From Ureibacillus massiliensis 4400831 = CIP 108448 = CCUG 49529 (GTDB lineage: Bacteria; Bacillota; Bacilli; Bacillales_A; Planococcaceae): a stretch of DNA of 64,000 nt. Below the pieces are notes generated by a model. That model saw only the letters and a program-made list of their open reading frames with translations, was not told the DNA's origin and ran no database searches. The position numbers and the translations under genes are program-made. The stretch is taken from contig NZ_JPVQ01000020.1 in NCBI RefSeq assembly GCF_000772965.1, positions 1 to 64,000 on the forward strand. Direction: 5' to 3'. Below, piece by piece: positions 34,818 through 45,146 of this stretch. Position 1 is the first letter of the stretch, and every line of letters begins with the position of its first letter.

Positions 34818-36593
34818 TTATAATGGTAAATAAAAAGTAAATGTTGTTCCTTCACCTACGACGCTATCTACTTTAATATTTCCTTTATGTGCTTCTACAA
34901 TGTTTTTTGCAATGGCAAGTCCAAGGCCTGTACCACCTTTTGAGCGAGTTCTTGCTTTATCTGCTTTATAAAAACGTTCAAACACAAATGGTAAATCTTC
35001 TTTAGGAATTCCTTCTCCAGTGTCGGAAACTGTAATTTTTGCATAGGACAGCTCATTATCTAGTGAAACTGTTACATTTCCCTCTTCTGGAGTATGGCGG
35101 ATTGCATTATCGATTAAATTCGTTAATACTTGCTCAATTCGATCTTCATCTAAACTCATGATTAAATCGTCTGATAAAGTACATTTGAATTCTAAGTGTA
35201 CATGTTTTTCCTTGGCAACTTGTGCAAACTTCTGAGTAATTCGTTCAATTACGTGAACAATTGGTAGATCATCCTTGAACAACGTCATATGACCAGATTC
35301 CATTCGAGCTAAATCTAATAGGTCTGTTACTAGTCTACCCATTCGTTGCGATTCATCATAAATAATCCGAATCATTTCTTTTCTTTCTTCTTCACTTGAA
35401 ACAACGTCATCTAGAATGGCTTCTGAATAACCTTGAAGCATCGCAATTGGTGTTCTTAATTCATGGGATACATTAGCTATAAAATCAGAACGTAATTTAT
35501 CTAATCTTTTTTGTTCAGTCATATCGCGAATTACTGCAACGGCACCACGTATTGATTGGCCACTATTCTTCAAAGGACTTATCGTTAAACTATAGTCGGA
35601 TCCATTAATTTCTAAATCCTCTTCAATTTTATCTTCAAATTCAAGAACATGGTCTAACATATGATAGATTGCGGCAGGTATTGGACTATCACTATTAGGT
35701 TCCTGATTGATATACCATTTTTGAAGCAATCGTTCTGCAGGAGGATTACTAACTAAAATTGTCCGATCTCTGTTAAATGTGATTACTGCATCTGTCATTG
35801 ATGTTAAAATACTCGATAATTGTTCTTTCTCTTGATTAATTACTTCTAAATGATGCTTTAATTGACGTCCCATTTGGTTAAATGCCACCGCAAGCTGTCC
35901 AATTTCGTCATTTTGAGTAGACGGCAACTGTTCATCAAATTTCCCTTTCGCTAATTCAAAAGCATGCTCACGCATTTTTCTAAGTGGAGATGTAATCTTA
36001 CTTGATAAGAAAAAGGCGAAGAACGTTGTTAATAAAAAGGCGATGAATGCTGATAAGAAAACAATTTTTGTAGTTTGGTTTGTTGTTTTATGAATGGCAT
36101 CTGGGTTTTGATAAATAAAGATAGCACCGTGCATTTGATCATCACTTTTTAACGGATACGCCAAAACAACATAGGATTCTAATTTATCTTTTTCTTTTTG
36201 AGAAGGTAGAATCATTTCTTCAATCACTTGATTATTCGTTTCAAATACTTTATTAAACCCAGTATTACTTAAAATGCTTTCACGTATTTCTTCTTGGTTA
36301 ATACCTGTTTGGAAAGAAGACTTCACTTCACTCGGATTTATTGCAATAAATGCATTTGTATCCTCATTTAAAAAATCATTGATAATTTCATCCGATAATT
36401 GTTCTAAATCGTAATTATCAACTATGCTTGCAATGGTAGAAGCTGTCTGACTGATTGATGATCTTGCTTGTTCGTTATGATAATTATCAAGAAATTCAAG
36501 CATAAGAACCGTGAAGATAAACAATACAAATGAAACGAGAAGCAATATGGTTGCCCATAGCTTCCCGACAATACTATTCCATATTCTAGTCAT
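34818..36593 (-). CDS. resE: Sensor histidine kinase ResE
   Basis: Sensor of oxygen limitation and respiratory state, partner of ResD. The 591 residues include TM1 (about 10-33), an extracytoplasmic loop, TM2 (about 170-192), a HAMP segment (SKITSPLRKMREHAFELAKG), a PAS domain (about 245-355), and HisKA with FIANVSHELRTPIAMLQGYS. The HATPase_c domain shows N box NLIDNAIRHTPEEG and G boxes DTGEGIP and GTGLGLAIAKNIVEAH. The ATG overlaps the resD stop by 8 bases with GAGG 6 bases upstream. A TTG four codons earlier is less likely. Length matches B. subtilis ResE (593). Confidence 0.95.
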   Translation of the reverse strand: MTRIWNSIVGKLWATILLLVSFVLFIFTVLMLEFLDNYHNEQARSSISQTASTIASIVDNYDLEQLSDEIINDFLNEDTNAFIAINPSEVKSSFQTGINQEEIRESILSNTGFNKVFETNNQVIEEMILPSQKEKDKLESYVVLAYPLKSDDQMHGAIFIYQNPDAIHKTTNQTTKIVFLSAFIAFLLTTFFAFFLSSKITSPLRKMREHAFELAKGKFDEQLPSTQNDEIGQLAVAFNQMGRQLKHHLEVINQEKEQLSSILTSMTDAVITFNRDRTILVSNPPAERLLQKWYINQEPNSDSPIPAAIYHMLDHVLEFEDKIEEDLEINGSDYSLTISPLKNSGQSIRGAVAVIRDMTEQKRLDKLRSDFIANVSHELRTPIAMLQGYSEAILDDVVSSEEERKEMIRIIYDESQRMGRLVTDLLDLARMESGHMTLFKDDLPIVHVIERITQKFAQVAKEKHVHLEFKCTLSDDLIMSLDEDRIEQVLTNLIDNAIRHTPEEGNVTVSLDNELSYAKITVSDTGEGIPKEDLPFVFERFYKADKARTRSKGGTGLGLAIAKNIVEAHKGNIKVDSVVGEGTTFTFYLPL

Positions 36594-37302
36594 TGACGAC
36601 CTCAAATTTATATCCTACGCCCCAAACCGTGACAATCATTTTTGCCGCGTTTTCAGAAACACGGTTTAATTTTTCACGTAATCGTTTGACGTGTGTGTCT
36701 ACTGTTCGTAAATCTCCGAAGAAATCGTAATGCCATACTTCTTTTAATAATTGTTCACGGTCAAATACTTTGTCTGGTGATTTTGCCAAGAAATAAAGTA
36801 ACTCATATTCTTTTGGTGTCAGATTTACCTCAGTACCATCCGCTGTTACACGGTGCGCATCATGATCGATCGTCAAATGAGGAAATACAACTAAATCTTT
36901 TGATGAAGTAGTATTGGACACCGGTGAATAAGCTACTGAACGTCTTAAAATTGCTTTCACTCGTAAAACGACTTCACGCGGACTAAATGGTTTTACAATA
37001 TAATCATCTGCACCTAATTCGAAGCCTTGTACACGATTTGCTTCTTCGCCTTTTGCAGTCAATAATATAATCGGTGTAGCTTTCTTTTCACGAAGCTCTT
37101 GGCATACTTGAAGGCCATCTTTTTCCGGCATCATGATGTCTAATAGAATACAACTATAATCTTTTTCAAATGCTTTTGAGAGAGCTACTTCTCCATTTTC
37201 AGCTTCCTCAACTTCATATCCTTCACGTTCTAAATACATTTTTAATAAACGACGAATTCTATCTTCATCATCTACAACTAATACAGAAATATTTTCAGAC
37301 AT
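36586..37302 (-). CDS. resD: Response regulator ResD
   Basis: OmpR-type transcription factor for aerobic and anaerobic respiration genes. The 238 residues have a receiver domain (about 5-120) with the acidic pair DDED at 11-14, phospho-acceptor Asp55 in LLDIMMPEKDG, the T-loop LTAKGEE and Lys in IVKPFSP. A winged-helix DNA-binding domain follows (about 138-236; LTPKEYELLYFLAKSPDKVF, then RTVDTHVKRLREKL). A six-codon longer frame is rejected because GAGAGGGG lies within it. It is translationally coupled to resE. A strong terminator separates it from resABC upstream, so it needs its own promoter or readthrough. Confidence 0.96.
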   Translation of the reverse strand: MSENISVLVVDDEDRIRRLLKMYLEREGYEVEEAENGEVALSKAFEKDYSCILLDIMMPEKDGLQVCQELREKKATPIILLTAKGEEANRVQGFELGADDYIVKPFSPREVVLRVKAILRRSVAYSPVSNTTSSKDLVVFPHLTIDHDAHRVTADGTEVNLTPKEYELLYFLAKSPDKVFDREQLLKEVWHYDFFGDLRTVDTHVKRLREKLNRVSENAAKMIVTVWGVGYKFEVVND

Positions 37303-37436
37303 AGGTTTTACCCCTCTCATTCTTCTCTATTATTATTGTACTATTTCACACAAAAAATGAAAAGATAAGGATAAGAAAAGATAAGAAAGCTTCTCCTAAG
37401 ATATGGAGGAAGGTTTTATAAATTGTAATATTTCCA

Positions 37437-37490
37437 ATACAAAAAAACTGGAATCAAACTCAAATTTCTTTAAGAGTTTGATTCCAGTTT
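37437..37490 (-). terminator. Strong intrinsic terminator of resA-resB-resC
   Basis: A 17-bp perfect stem AAACTGGAATCAAACTC/GAGTTTGATTCCAGTTT (37445-37461 with 37474-37490) with a T-rich tail on the minus strand. It splits resABC from resDE. Confidence 0.93.
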
Positions 37491-37536
37491 GAAGTGAAGG
37501 TACCAAATACCTTCCTATCTATACTAAGTAAATATA

Positions 37537-38724
37537 TTAAGCATATGAGTGTAGCCCTGCAATTACAAGGTTTACTACTACTAAGTTAAATATAATAATT
37601 GCAAAACCGATCAATGCAAGCCATGCGCTTTTACGCCCTTCCCAGCCTTTTGACAAACGCAAATGAAGGAAAGCTGCGTAAAATAACCATGTGATTAAAG
37701 CCCATACTTCTTTTGGATCCCAGCCCCAGAAGCGGCCCCATGCTTCCTGAGCCCAAATCATCGCAAATACTAACGCCCCTAATGAAAACACTGGGAAACC
37801 GATTAATACAGAACGATAGCCAATTTCATCAAGTAATGATAAATTTAATTTTTTCACTAATGGTTGTAACATCGCAAGGATTCGTTTTCTAAATATTAAT
37901 CGAATGATTAAATAAAGAATTGTACCAGCAATTATAGACCAAACAACAGTCGTTAATTTTACACCATGAAGAATTGGAGGTACATTGAATAACGGTTCCA
38001 TTGCTCCTTCAGTTAATAGCTCTGATTCATTCATTCCGATAATGGCCGGTAAATTGTAAGTAATTTCTTTTTGTAAACCATCTTTATCAACATAAGCAAA
38101 TTGTGCTTCATAGCCAGCCATTCTAAAGCCAACTGTTATTGCTATGAAACCAACAATAACAACTAAGAAATAAAGTACTGCTTCTAGCCAGAAACGTTCT
38201 TTTCCTTTTTTCTTATCATCTACTACCTTTAATAAATAAAGCAAGCCTGCCACTGCACTAATCGCTAAAATCGATTGACCTAATGCAGCAGTAATAACGT
38301 GAATTGTTAACCAATGACTTTGTAAAGAAGGTACTAAAGGTGTTACTTCACGAGGGAACATCGCTGCCCAACCAATGATTAACAATGCGATTGGTAAAGC
38401 AACTAAGCCTAGAGCCGTAACACGATACATAAAGTAAATTAAGATAAATGATCCTACTAAGAACATGCCAAATGCTGTTGTAAATTCAAACATATTACTA
38501 ACAGGTGCATGTCCTGAATAAGCCCATCGTGTAATGAAATATGATAAATGACAAATGAAACCAACTATTGTCACGATGATAGCGAGTTGTCCCCATCTAT
38601 TTGCACGTTTTACAGCACCATCTTCCTTAGCGCCTTTAATTGACCCTCCAATTAGGAAGGTAGCAACTAAGTATGCGATAAATGCTGCAAACAATAAATT
38701 ACCACTCAATTGAATTAAACTCAT
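37537..38724 (-). CDS. resC: Cytochrome c biogenesis protein ResC (CcsA/CcsB type)
   Basis: With ResB it forms the system II haem-handling and cytochrome c synthetase complex in the membrane. The 395 residues are multipass. They include the tryptophan-rich haem-binding signature [18 protein letters not shown] near 330-347 and conserved external histidines such as LHLRLSK and GLHSYA. The start overlaps the resB stop as ATGA, so translation is coupled. Normal length and order for the Bacillus resABC operon. Confidence 0.95.
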   Translation of the reverse strand: MSLIQLSGNLLFAAFIAYLVATFLIGGSIKGAKEDGAVKRANRWGQLAIIVTIVGFICHLSYFITRWAYSGHAPVSNMFEFTTAFGMFLVGSFILIYFMYRVTALGLVALPIALLIIGWAAMFPREVTPLVPSLQSHWLTIHVITAALGQSILAISAVAGLLYLLKVVDDKKKGKERFWLEAVLYFLVVIVGFIAITVGFRMAGYEAQFAYVDKDGLQKEITYNLPAIIGMNESELLTEGAMEPLFNVPPILHGVKLTTVVWSIIAGTILYLIIRLIFRKRILAMLQPLVKKLNLSLLDEIGYRSVLIGFPVFSLGALVFAMIWAQEAWGRFWGWDPKEVWALITWLFYAAFLHLRLSKGWEGRKSAWLALIGFAIIIFNLVVVNLVIAGLHSYA

Positions 38725-40385
38725 AAGGTGTTGTCACCTTCCTTTTCCATTTGTGCTTTTTCATCATCATCTGTATCTAACTGGTCTATATATTTTGGTA
38801 ATTTTGCATATTCTGATACAGCATCTAAATCTTTTTTCATTCCGAACCAGTTTTTGTTTGTATGAGCAGCTAAACGGATTCGTCCATCTTCCAATTGTTC
38901 AATCCATAGTCGACGGTGGTTCCAATAAGAACCAATCGCCACACCTAAAAGGAAGATAAAGCCACCAACAAATAAAATCGGAATCGTACTATCTTTTCGA
39001 ATCGTTAAACCAGACATATTAACTGTTTCCACACTTGTAAATTCCATTTTATATTTATTATCCCCAGCTGGTACTGTTTGTTGGATCGCAACAAAACTAA
39101 TTTCACCATCTGGTCTATCAGGAGTAATCATATTAAAAATGAAAGCTGGATTATTCGGATTAGGTGTGGCTGTTTGAGGTTCACCTTCATCATTAAATCC
39201 TGAGAAATCAGGGAAATACCCCATCAATTTTACTTTTGTATTGTCATCGATGATATATTCCTTTTGAGGATTTCTTAAATCAATTGCTACTTCTCCAAGA
39301 GCCTCTCCAGTTTCCAAATTTGTTAATGTAAATGTCATTTCCTTTAATTCATTTAATCGAAAATCCATTTGATAGATTGCATAACCGTCATGTTTTAATG
39401 GATGATTTACACGAATAGAATAATCCTGTACAAGCTCTAGATTATCAGTTTGTCCAGGAAGTGCATCTTCAGACTGCTTATATAATAAAACATTTGTCTG
39501 ATAGTTTTTTGCAACTGCATTAACACCTTGTTGAATCTGTGCAGTTGTTGGATCATTATCATGTGTTTCGAAGATGAATTCTTCATTCTTTAGAAAGTAA
39601 CCATCCATTCCAGGAATGGCGCGAGTTTCACCTTCACGAATCCACATCGAATCATCTACATATATTCCTGGTATTTGGTGTAGCATAACACCTACTAAAA
39701 ATATAATTAAACCTACATGATTTATGTAAGGACCGTAACGTGCGAATCTTCCTTTTTCAAAAAGAAGTGCATTACCATCACGTTTTACTTTATAGTTTAA
39801 TTTTTTCATTTTCTCTTCAACTTTAGCAAGAGTTTCTGAAGAGTTGCCTTCAGTTATTGCTCCTTCAGCAATTATCCTTTGGCGTTTCATAAAACTTTCG
39901 TGACGTTTAACTCTTTGATTTTTTAATGATTTGTGTAAAGGTAATCCCCTATCAATACTTGCAACGATAATTGAAATTGCAAGCATTCCAACAAGAACTT
40001 GGAACCACCATGAACTATAAAGATCCGCCAAGCCTAACTGGTAATACAGTTTTCCAAGGGAACCATAATTCGTTTCATAGTATAGCGCTCTTTCTAAATC
40101 CGTCCCTGCAGATACGTAAAATTCTTGAGGGAAAATTGTACCGATAGAAGCAACTACTAAAAGAATGATAATTAAGGATACTCCGACTTTCACACTAGAG
40201 AAAAAATTCCATACTTTATCAATAATGGATTTGTTATATGTTTTTGATCGAATAGCAGATCCATCATATTTCATATCTAGTACTTTTTGTGATTTTGCTT
40301 CCTCAGTCAGTGGTCTACCACATTTCCCACAAATTTTTGTACCAAAAGGGTTTTCATGACCACATGAACATGTGACTTTTTCCAT
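38721..40385 (-). CDS. resB: Cytochrome c biogenesis protein ResB
   Basis: A membrane partner of ResC in covalent haem attachment to apocytochrome c. The 554 residues start with a small zinc-ribbon ([18 protein letters not shown], residues 6-23), as in B. subtilis ResB. TM segments near 70-92, 128-150 and 218-240 precede a large extracytoplasmic region. A last TM (about 476-496) and a charged cytoplasmic tail follow. It is 11 bases downstream of resA and overlaps resC. Confidence 0.95.
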   Translation of the reverse strand: MEKVTCSCGHENPFGTKICGKCGRPLTEEAKSQKVLDMKYDGSAIRSKTYNKSIIDKVWNFFSSVKVGVSLIIILLVVASIGTIFPQEFYVSAGTDLERALYYETNYGSLGKLYYQLGLADLYSSWWFQVLVGMLAISIIVASIDRGLPLHKSLKNQRVKRHESFMKRQRIIAEGAITEGNSSETLAKVEEKMKKLNYKVKRDGNALLFEKGRFARYGPYINHVGLIIFLVGVMLHQIPGIYVDDSMWIREGETRAIPGMDGYFLKNEEFIFETHDNDPTTAQIQQGVNAVAKNYQTNVLLYKQSEDALPGQTDNLELVQDYSIRVNHPLKHDGYAIYQMDFRLNELKEMTFTLTNLETGEALGEVAIDLRNPQKEYIIDDNTKVKLMGYFPDFSGFNDEGEPQTATPNPNNPAFIFNMITPDRPDGEISFVAIQQTVPAGDNKYKMEFTSVETVNMSGLTIRKDSTIPILFVGGFIFLLGVAIGSYWNHRRLWIEQLEDGRIRLAAHTNKNWFGMKKDLDAVSEYAKLPKYIDQLDTDDDEKAQMEKEGDNTL

Positions 40386-40396
40386 ATTAAAAACTC

Positions 40397-40930
40397 CTAT
40401 TCTGGCTTAATAGACTCCATAAATGCTGCGATTTTCTTTTCATTCATCTCACCAGTAATAATATCTTTAACAGTTCCATCCGGACTAATCAAAACTGTTG
40501 TTGGTAATGGTTGAACATTATAAGCAGTCATTACACTTTTCGTTTTATCGATAGCTACCGGGAAAGATACTCCAAGATTATTTAAGAAGCTTTCAACTTC
40601 AAACTCAGATTGTGCGATATTGATAGTAAGTAAATTGACGCCTTGATCTTTATAAATTGCATACTGGCGATCCATAGCAGGCATTTCTCTTTTACATGGT
40701 TCACACCAAGTTCCCCAGAAGTTTAAAAATACACCTTCGCCTTTTAAATCAGATAAGCGATATGTCTTTCCATCTAAACCAACCAGTTCAAAGTTTGGTG
40801 CATGATCGCCTTTTTGTAATACTTCAACCTTTTCCTTCGTTACCGAACTATAGATTGTATATCCGATCGCAACTACTAATACGCCTAATATAATTCCACG
40901 AATAATAGAGCGCTTTCTTTTTTTATCCAT
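40397..40930 (-). CDS. resA: Thiol-disulfide oxidoreductase ResA
   Basis: A membrane-anchored thioredoxin-like protein that reduces the CXXCH disulfide of apocytochrome c before haem attachment. The 177 residues have an N-terminal anchor (about 11-28) and a thioredoxin-fold domain with active-site Cys76 and Cys79 in FWGTWCEPCKREMP. They also have the conserved glutamate region and cis-Pro PLPTTVLIS. It is the first gene of resABC. The ribosome-binding site is a run of seven G about 10 bases upstream of the ATG. Confidence 0.95.
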   Translation of the reverse strand: MDKKRKRSIIRGIILGVLVVAIGYTIYSSVTKEKVEVLQKGDHAPNFELVGLDGKTYRLSDLKGEGVFLNFWGTWCEPCKREMPAMDRQYAIYKDQGVNLLTINIAQSEFEVESFLNNLGVSFPVAIDKTKSVMTAYNVQPLPTTVLISPDGTVKDIITGEMNEKKIAAFMESIKPE

Positions 40931-40967
40931 AAGAGTACTGCCCCCCCAATTACATTAAACCTACTCC

Positions 40968-40976
40968 ATTATAGCA
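40968..40976 (-). promoter_or_regulatory. Possible promoter of resABC
   Basis: An extended -10 TGCTATAAT (complement of 40968-40976), about 38 bases upstream of resA; no clear -35 is visible. An extended -10 can compensate for that. Confidence 0.45.
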
Positions 40977-41042
40977 AATATTGTGAATTGGCTTTTTCCT
41001 GATTTTGAATGATTTTTGAACATTTTCACTACAGACTTAGTG

Positions 41043-41780
41043 TTAATCAATCTTACCCGTTTCCGCTAACACTCTAAGTAGCTTCACTTCATGTTTTGTT
41101 AGCTCTCTGTATTCACCCGGATTTAAGCCTGTCAAATCTAAAAATGCAAATCTTTCACGTTTTAGTTTTACAACTGGAGTACCAATGGCTTCAAACATAC
41201 GACGAACTTGACGATTACGGCCTTCATGAATTGTTATTTCACAAATCGCTTTATTTGCACTTGTATCAAAGGAAGTCATGCTCACTTGTGCTGGTGCTGT
41301 TTTTCCGTCTTCTAGCTTAATTCCGCGCTGTAGTTTTTTTAACCCATCAATTGTTGGTATACCTTTTAAACGTGCGATATACGTTTTATCGATTTTAAAT
41401 TTTGGATGAGTCATTTGATAAGCAAATTCTCCATCGTTTGTAAGCAGCAGTAATCCTGAAGTATCATAATCTAAACGACCAACAGGGAAAATTCTTTCAG
41501 GCACATGCTTTTTAAATATATCCGTTACTGTCTTGCGTCCCTTATCATCTGTAACGGCGGAAATGACACCTCTAGGCTTATATAGTAAAAAGTAGACTTT
41601 ATCTTCTTTTTCTAGTTTAATCCCGTTTACTTCAATTACGTCTGAATTCGATACCTTCGTACCTAGCTCCTTAACTACTTTTCCATTTACTTTTACTTTA
41701 CCTTCTAATATTAACTCTTCAGCTTTACGCCTTGAAGCAATCCCTGCATAGGCAATTACTTTTTGCAATCTTTCCATCAT
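41043..41780 (-). CDS. rluB: 23S rRNA pseudouridine synthase RluB
   Basis: Predicted to isomerise uridine 2605 (E. coli numbering) of 23S rRNA. The 245 residues have an N-terminal S4 RNA-binding domain (about 3-60; RLQKVIAYAGIASRRKAEELI). The RsuA/RluB-type catalytic domain contains the active aspartate in GRLDYDTSGLLLLTNDG, then KTYIARLKG and EGRNRQVRRMFEAIG. Shine-Dalgarno GGAG is 7 bases before the first of two adjacent ATGs. It lies upstream of resA as in B. subtilis. Confidence 0.93.
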   Translation of the reverse strand: MMERLQKVIAYAGIASRRKAEELILEGKVKVNGKVVKELGTKVSNSDVIEVNGIKLEKEDKVYFLLYKPRGVISAVTDDKGRKTVTDIFKKHVPERIFPVGRLDYDTSGLLLLTNDGEFAYQMTHPKFKIDKTYIARLKGIPTIDGLKKLQRGIKLEDGKTAPAQVSMTSFDTSANKAICEITIHEGRNRQVRRMFEAIGTPVVKLKRERFAFLDLTGLNPGEYRELTKHEVKLLRVLAETGKID

Positions 41781-41983
41781 GTTTTCACTCCGTCTGTTTA
41801 TATGCTAGCGCTTTTGCACTTTGTGAAAAAGTAACCAATTGTCTGTTGAAAATTATGTCACATTTTGTAGTATTATTAAAGGAAAATAGCTTATTCCAAT
41901 TGATTCAAAATGCATTTACTGTGTTTAATTCGTCATAAAAATTTAACAAACAACCATGTATATTCCTTTTTCACTGTTTCCAA

Positions 41984-42012
41984 TACAAAAAATAAGACTG
42001 CATCCGCAGTCT
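41984..42012 (-). terminator. Intrinsic terminator of dacB
   Basis: Stem AGACTGC/GCAGTCT (41995-42001 with 42006-42012), followed on the minus strand by TATTTTTTG. Confidence 0.72.
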
Positions 42013-42052
42013 ATCAAAATACAAATATTTACTTATTCAATACCCTTTTACC

Positions 42053-43048
42053 TTAATTTAGGTCTACTCGTGTATTGAAAATACTACGATCTCCTAAAAA
42101 GACATGCCATACTCCAAAAACATTTTGCTTTCTAGAAAGATATAATACATTTCTCAACTGGTCTTCCTCATTTTTATTTAAAAGTAATTGAATAGGTTCC
42201 TGAAGCTCTATTGAAATGTCGTTACTTACGTCATACTTTCCTTTATCAGCAATTGTCACAATTTTGTATTCATCAAATGCTTTTTTTGCAAGATACTTAT
42301 GAACTTGCCAGTCATTTGATTCATTTAAAGTAACAACAATCACTTTCTTCCCATTTTCCTCAAAGTACGTTGCAAGTGTTCTACCTGCAACCTTTGTAAA
42401 GCCTGTCTTACCTGCAATTGCACCAACTTTTTCTCTTAATAATCGATGCTTATTTAACCAATTCGTTCCGTTGGTAAGCTTACCACTTGAATTATAAGTA
42501 ATCGTAGTTGCGATTTCACGAAACGCCTCATTTTCCATCGCATATCTTAACATTTGTGCTGTTTCGTATGCGGTAGATATATGATAATCGTGATGTAACC
42601 CCGAAGGATTTGTAAAGTACGTAGATTCTAGACCATAATATAATGCCTTTTCATTCATTAAATCTACAAACCCTTCAACAGAACCACCTACACTTTCGGC
42701 AATAGAATAGGCTGCGTCATTACCAGAGCGTAGCATTAAACCATATAAAAGGGTTTCTAACTTAACTTTTTCACCTGGCTCTAAATAAATGGATGAACCT
42801 TCTGCTGCGGCAGCCGCATCTGAAACCGTTATCTCCATATCCAAATCACCATTTTCAATCGCAACTAATGCAGTCCACATTTTTGTAAGACTTGCAATGG
42901 GCATCTTTGCATGGGGATTGCTACCGTATAAAAGCCTACCAGTATCAGCATCTACCACAGCATATGATGCATTAGCTGCATGAGCGGTTGTAAAATAAAC
43001 AGTTAATGAAAATGCAAAAACAAAGAATAGTTTAGCAAGTTTTTTCAA
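42053..43048 (-). CDS. dacB: Serine-type D-Ala-D-Ala carboxypeptidase (DacB-like)
   Basis: A low-molecular-weight penicillin-binding protein that trims D-Ala from peptidoglycan stem peptides; in B. subtilis the dacB product shapes spore cortex cross-linking. The 331 residues have a signal peptide (about 1-24, cleaved near TAHAANA) and the three active-site motifs: Ser53-Leu-Thr-Lys56, Ser108-Gly-Asn110 and Lys214-Thr-Gly216. It is shorter than B. subtilis DacB (382) and ends with little C-terminal domain. The spmA-spmB genes that follow dacB in B. subtilis are missing here. TTG start with AGGGAGTG upstream. Confidence 0.85.
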   Translation of the reverse strand: MKKLAKLFFVFAFSLTVYFTTAHAANASYAVVDADTGRLLYGSNPHAKMPIASLTKMWTALVAIENGDLDMEITVSDAAAAAEGSSIYLEPGEKVKLETLLYGLMLRSGNDAAYSIAESVGGSVEGFVDLMNEKALYYGLESTYFTNPSGLHHDYHISTAYETAQMLRYAMENEAFREIATTITYNSSGKLTNGTNWLNKHRLLREKVGAIAGKTGFTKVAGRTLATYFEENGKKVIVVTLNESNDWQVHKYLAKKAFDEYKIVTIADKGKYDVSNDISIELQEPIQLLLNKNEEDQLRNVLYLSRKQNVFGVWHVFLGDRSIFNTRVDLN

Positions 43049-43099
43049 CTAGACACTCCCTTTTTCACTATTTATCCCTTATTTTGAACTTTTACTGTG

Positions 43100-43687
43100 T
43101 TATTCATTCGTAAATGTCTCTTGGAATTTTGTCATGAATAGGTCTGTATCTTGGTCTTCATCCTTTAACACTTCTTCAGGAAGTGGTGGGAGATCATTAA
43201 TATGATTTAATCCAAAATAATTTAAAAATTCTTTTGTAGTACCATATAAAATTGCTCGCCCAGTACCTTCAGCTCGTCCTACTTCTTGGATTAACCCACG
43301 GGAAACAAGCGTTTGAATAGGACGATCACTTTTTACTCCTCGTAAATCTTCAATTTCTACACGAGTAATAGGTTGTTTATAGGCAATAATGGCAAGCACT
43401 TCTAAAGATGCTGATGATAAAACGTTACTAGTAGGGTTTTCCACTAATTTCTTTATCGTATCTGCCATATCCGTTTTTGTCGTAAGCTGATATGTACCTG
43501 CTAAGTTTTTTAAGGTGACACCACGAATTTCGCTTTCATCATAATTTGATTTTAATTCGCTTAGTGCTGCTTCTATTTCCATAGCATCAATATCAAGAAG
43601 CTGCTCTAATTGTTTGACTGTCAATCCTTCGTCCCCTACAACAAACAGAAGTGCTTCAATTCTGCTCATCAAAATGTTCGAGTTCAT
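43100..43687 (-). CDS. scpB: Segregation and condensation protein ScpB
   Basis: A kleisin-associated subunit of the SMC-ScpAB condensin complex for chromosome compaction. The 195 residues form two winged-helix domains (about 5-80 and 90-165), with family segments ALLFVVGDEGLTVKQLEQLL and SLEVLAIIAYKQPITRVEIEDLRGV. The start overlaps scpA by 32 bases in another frame, with AAGGAGG about 9 bases upstream. It is normal length and in the standard operon order. Confidence 0.96.
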   Translation of the reverse strand: MNSNILMSRIEALLFVVGDEGLTVKQLEQLLDIDAMEIEAALSELKSNYDESEIRGVTLKNLAGTYQLTTKTDMADTIKKLVENPTSNVLSSASLEVLAIIAYKQPITRVEIEDLRGVKSDRPIQTLVSRGLIQEVGRAEGTGRAILYGTTKEFLNYFGLNHINDLPPLPEEVLKDEDQDTDLFMTKFQETFTNE

Positions 43688-44438
43688 CTAGGGGTTCCTC
43701 CTTATGTAATATCACAAATAGTTCTTCGAAATTATTTTGTTGTTCTACTGAAACTACTTGACGTTTCATTAATTCTAAAATTGATAAAAATGTTACGATA
43801 ATTGTTGATTTGTCTTCATAAGGAAATAATTCATCGAATGAAGATTTCCCACCTCTACCTTTTAAAGTATCCACAACTGCAAACATTTGATCCTTAACGG
43901 AAATTTCCTGCCTTGCAATTCTAGTAGTAAGTGGTTTTTTCAGCTGCTTCCGTCGAAGTATTTTTTGCAAAGCACCTAACATGTCATAGACATTCACATT
44001 TGTATCAAATAATGCTAGCTGCTCATCAGGCGCATATTCTGATAAATCACTTGGAGGACGTGTAAATACTAAAGCTCGATCGGATTCTAAATTTTTCAGT
44101 TCATAAGCAGCTTCTTTATATCGTTTATATTCAATAAGCTTGTTTACTAATTCTTCACGAGGGTCTGGTCCGTCCACCTCAAACTCCGCATCTTCCATTT
44201 CACCTTCATGAATGGGTAGTAGCATACGACTTTTGATCGCCAGTAATGTTGCAGCCATCACTAAATATTCGCTTGCTTCATTTAACTCAAGCTCTTGCAT
44301 TGCATGAATATGATCAATATATTGCGCCGTTAATTCTGCCATTGGAATATCATATATATCAATTTCCAAACGATGTATTAAATGTAATAATAAATCGAGA
44401 GGCCCCGTAAAGGCATCTAATTTAACTTCATAGGACAT
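43656..44438 (-). CDS. scpA: Segregation and condensation protein ScpA
   Basis: The kleisin that bridges the SMC heads. The 260 residues start with the SMC-binding N-terminal helix region (FTGPLDLLLHLIHRLEIDIYDIPMAELTAQY). A flexible middle and a C-terminal winged-helix domain follow (SFDELFPYEDKSTIIVTFLSILELMKRQ). It is divergent from ypuF and overlaps scpB downstream. Confidence 0.96.
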   Translation of the reverse strand: MSYEVKLDAFTGPLDLLLHLIHRLEIDIYDIPMAELTAQYIDHIHAMQELELNEASEYLVMAATLLAIKSRMLLPIHEGEMEDAEFEVDGPDPREELVNKLIEYKRYKEAAYELKNLESDRALVFTRPPSDLSEYAPDEQLALFDTNVNVYDMLGALQKILRRKQLKKPLTTRIARQEISVKDQMFAVVDTLKGRGGKSSFDELFPYEDKSTIIVTFLSILELMKRQVVSVEQQNNFEELFVILHKEEPLDELEHFDEQN

Positions 44439-44588
44439 AAATGTACCACCTGATATATTATTGTAAATAGCGTACTATTCGTTTTTACTTTAGTTTAGTG
44501 TTTATTATTCATATATTAAGTGCTTATTTTTAGAAACTTGTATATCTAAGCTTATAACATAATTTAGTATAAAGGAAAGAGGAATTCG

Positions 44589-45095
44589 ATGCATTCGTTG
44601 TTTCATCCGTTATTTGTACAATATTTCACCTATTTTAATGGTAATAAAGATTATTTTGAATGTCATGAAGTGTTAGAGGAGTACTGGAAAATACTAGCCC
44701 CTGGTGACAAAAAACACTCATTAGTAGGATATATACAATTAGCTACTGGTATGTATCATTGGCGTAGAAATAATCAGAAAGGTGCCTTAAAGATTTTTAA
44801 AAAAGCTTATAGAAACCTTGAATTAAATAAAAGCTCCATTTTTGTTCAATGTATTGATTCAGAAGATTTACAATTGAAATGTAGAAATTGTATTTCTCAA
44901 ATGGAGCAAGGACTTCCATTCACATCATTTCAAATCGTCCTTTTAAATAATGACCTACAAAAACTCGTAGACAAACAAATTGAAAATCTACCAACCTATT
45001 CGTATGACTTTTTACTTAATAAACATATGCTGCGTGATCGCTCAGATATTCTAAAAGAGCGAGATTTAAAAAAGGCTAGGAAAAAAGATTTTTAA
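44589..45095 (+). CDS. ypuF: DUF309-family protein YpuF
   Basis: A 168-residue helical protein of the DUF309 family, function unknown. The diagnostic segment YFECHEVLEEYWK (about 20-32) carries the conserved His-Glu pair, followed by QLATGMYHWRRNN, typical of this family. The basic C-terminus ends KKARKKDF. Position beside scpA matches B. subtilis ypuF. Shine-Dalgarno AAAGGAAAGAGG precedes the ATG. No catalytic activity is assigned. Confidence 0.85.
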   Translation: MHSLFHPLFVQYFTYFNGNKDYFECHEVLEEYWKILAPGDKKHSLVGYIQLATGMYHWRRNNQKGALKIFKKAYRNLELNKSSIFVQCIDSEDLQLKCRNCISQMEQGLPFTSFQIVLLNNDLQKLVDKQIENLPTYSYDFLLNKHMLRDRSDILKERDLKKARKKDF

Positions 45096-45112
45096 TCTAC
45101 CATCTTCCATAT

Positions 45113-45146
45113 AAAAAGCAGACGTACATTATTCTGTACCGTCTGC
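45113..45146 (-). terminator. Intrinsic terminator of ribT
   Basis: Stem GCAGACGTAC/GTACCGTCTGC (45118-45127 with 45136-45146). On the minus strand it is followed by TTTTTATATGG and overlaps the ribT stop region. Confidence 0.75.
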
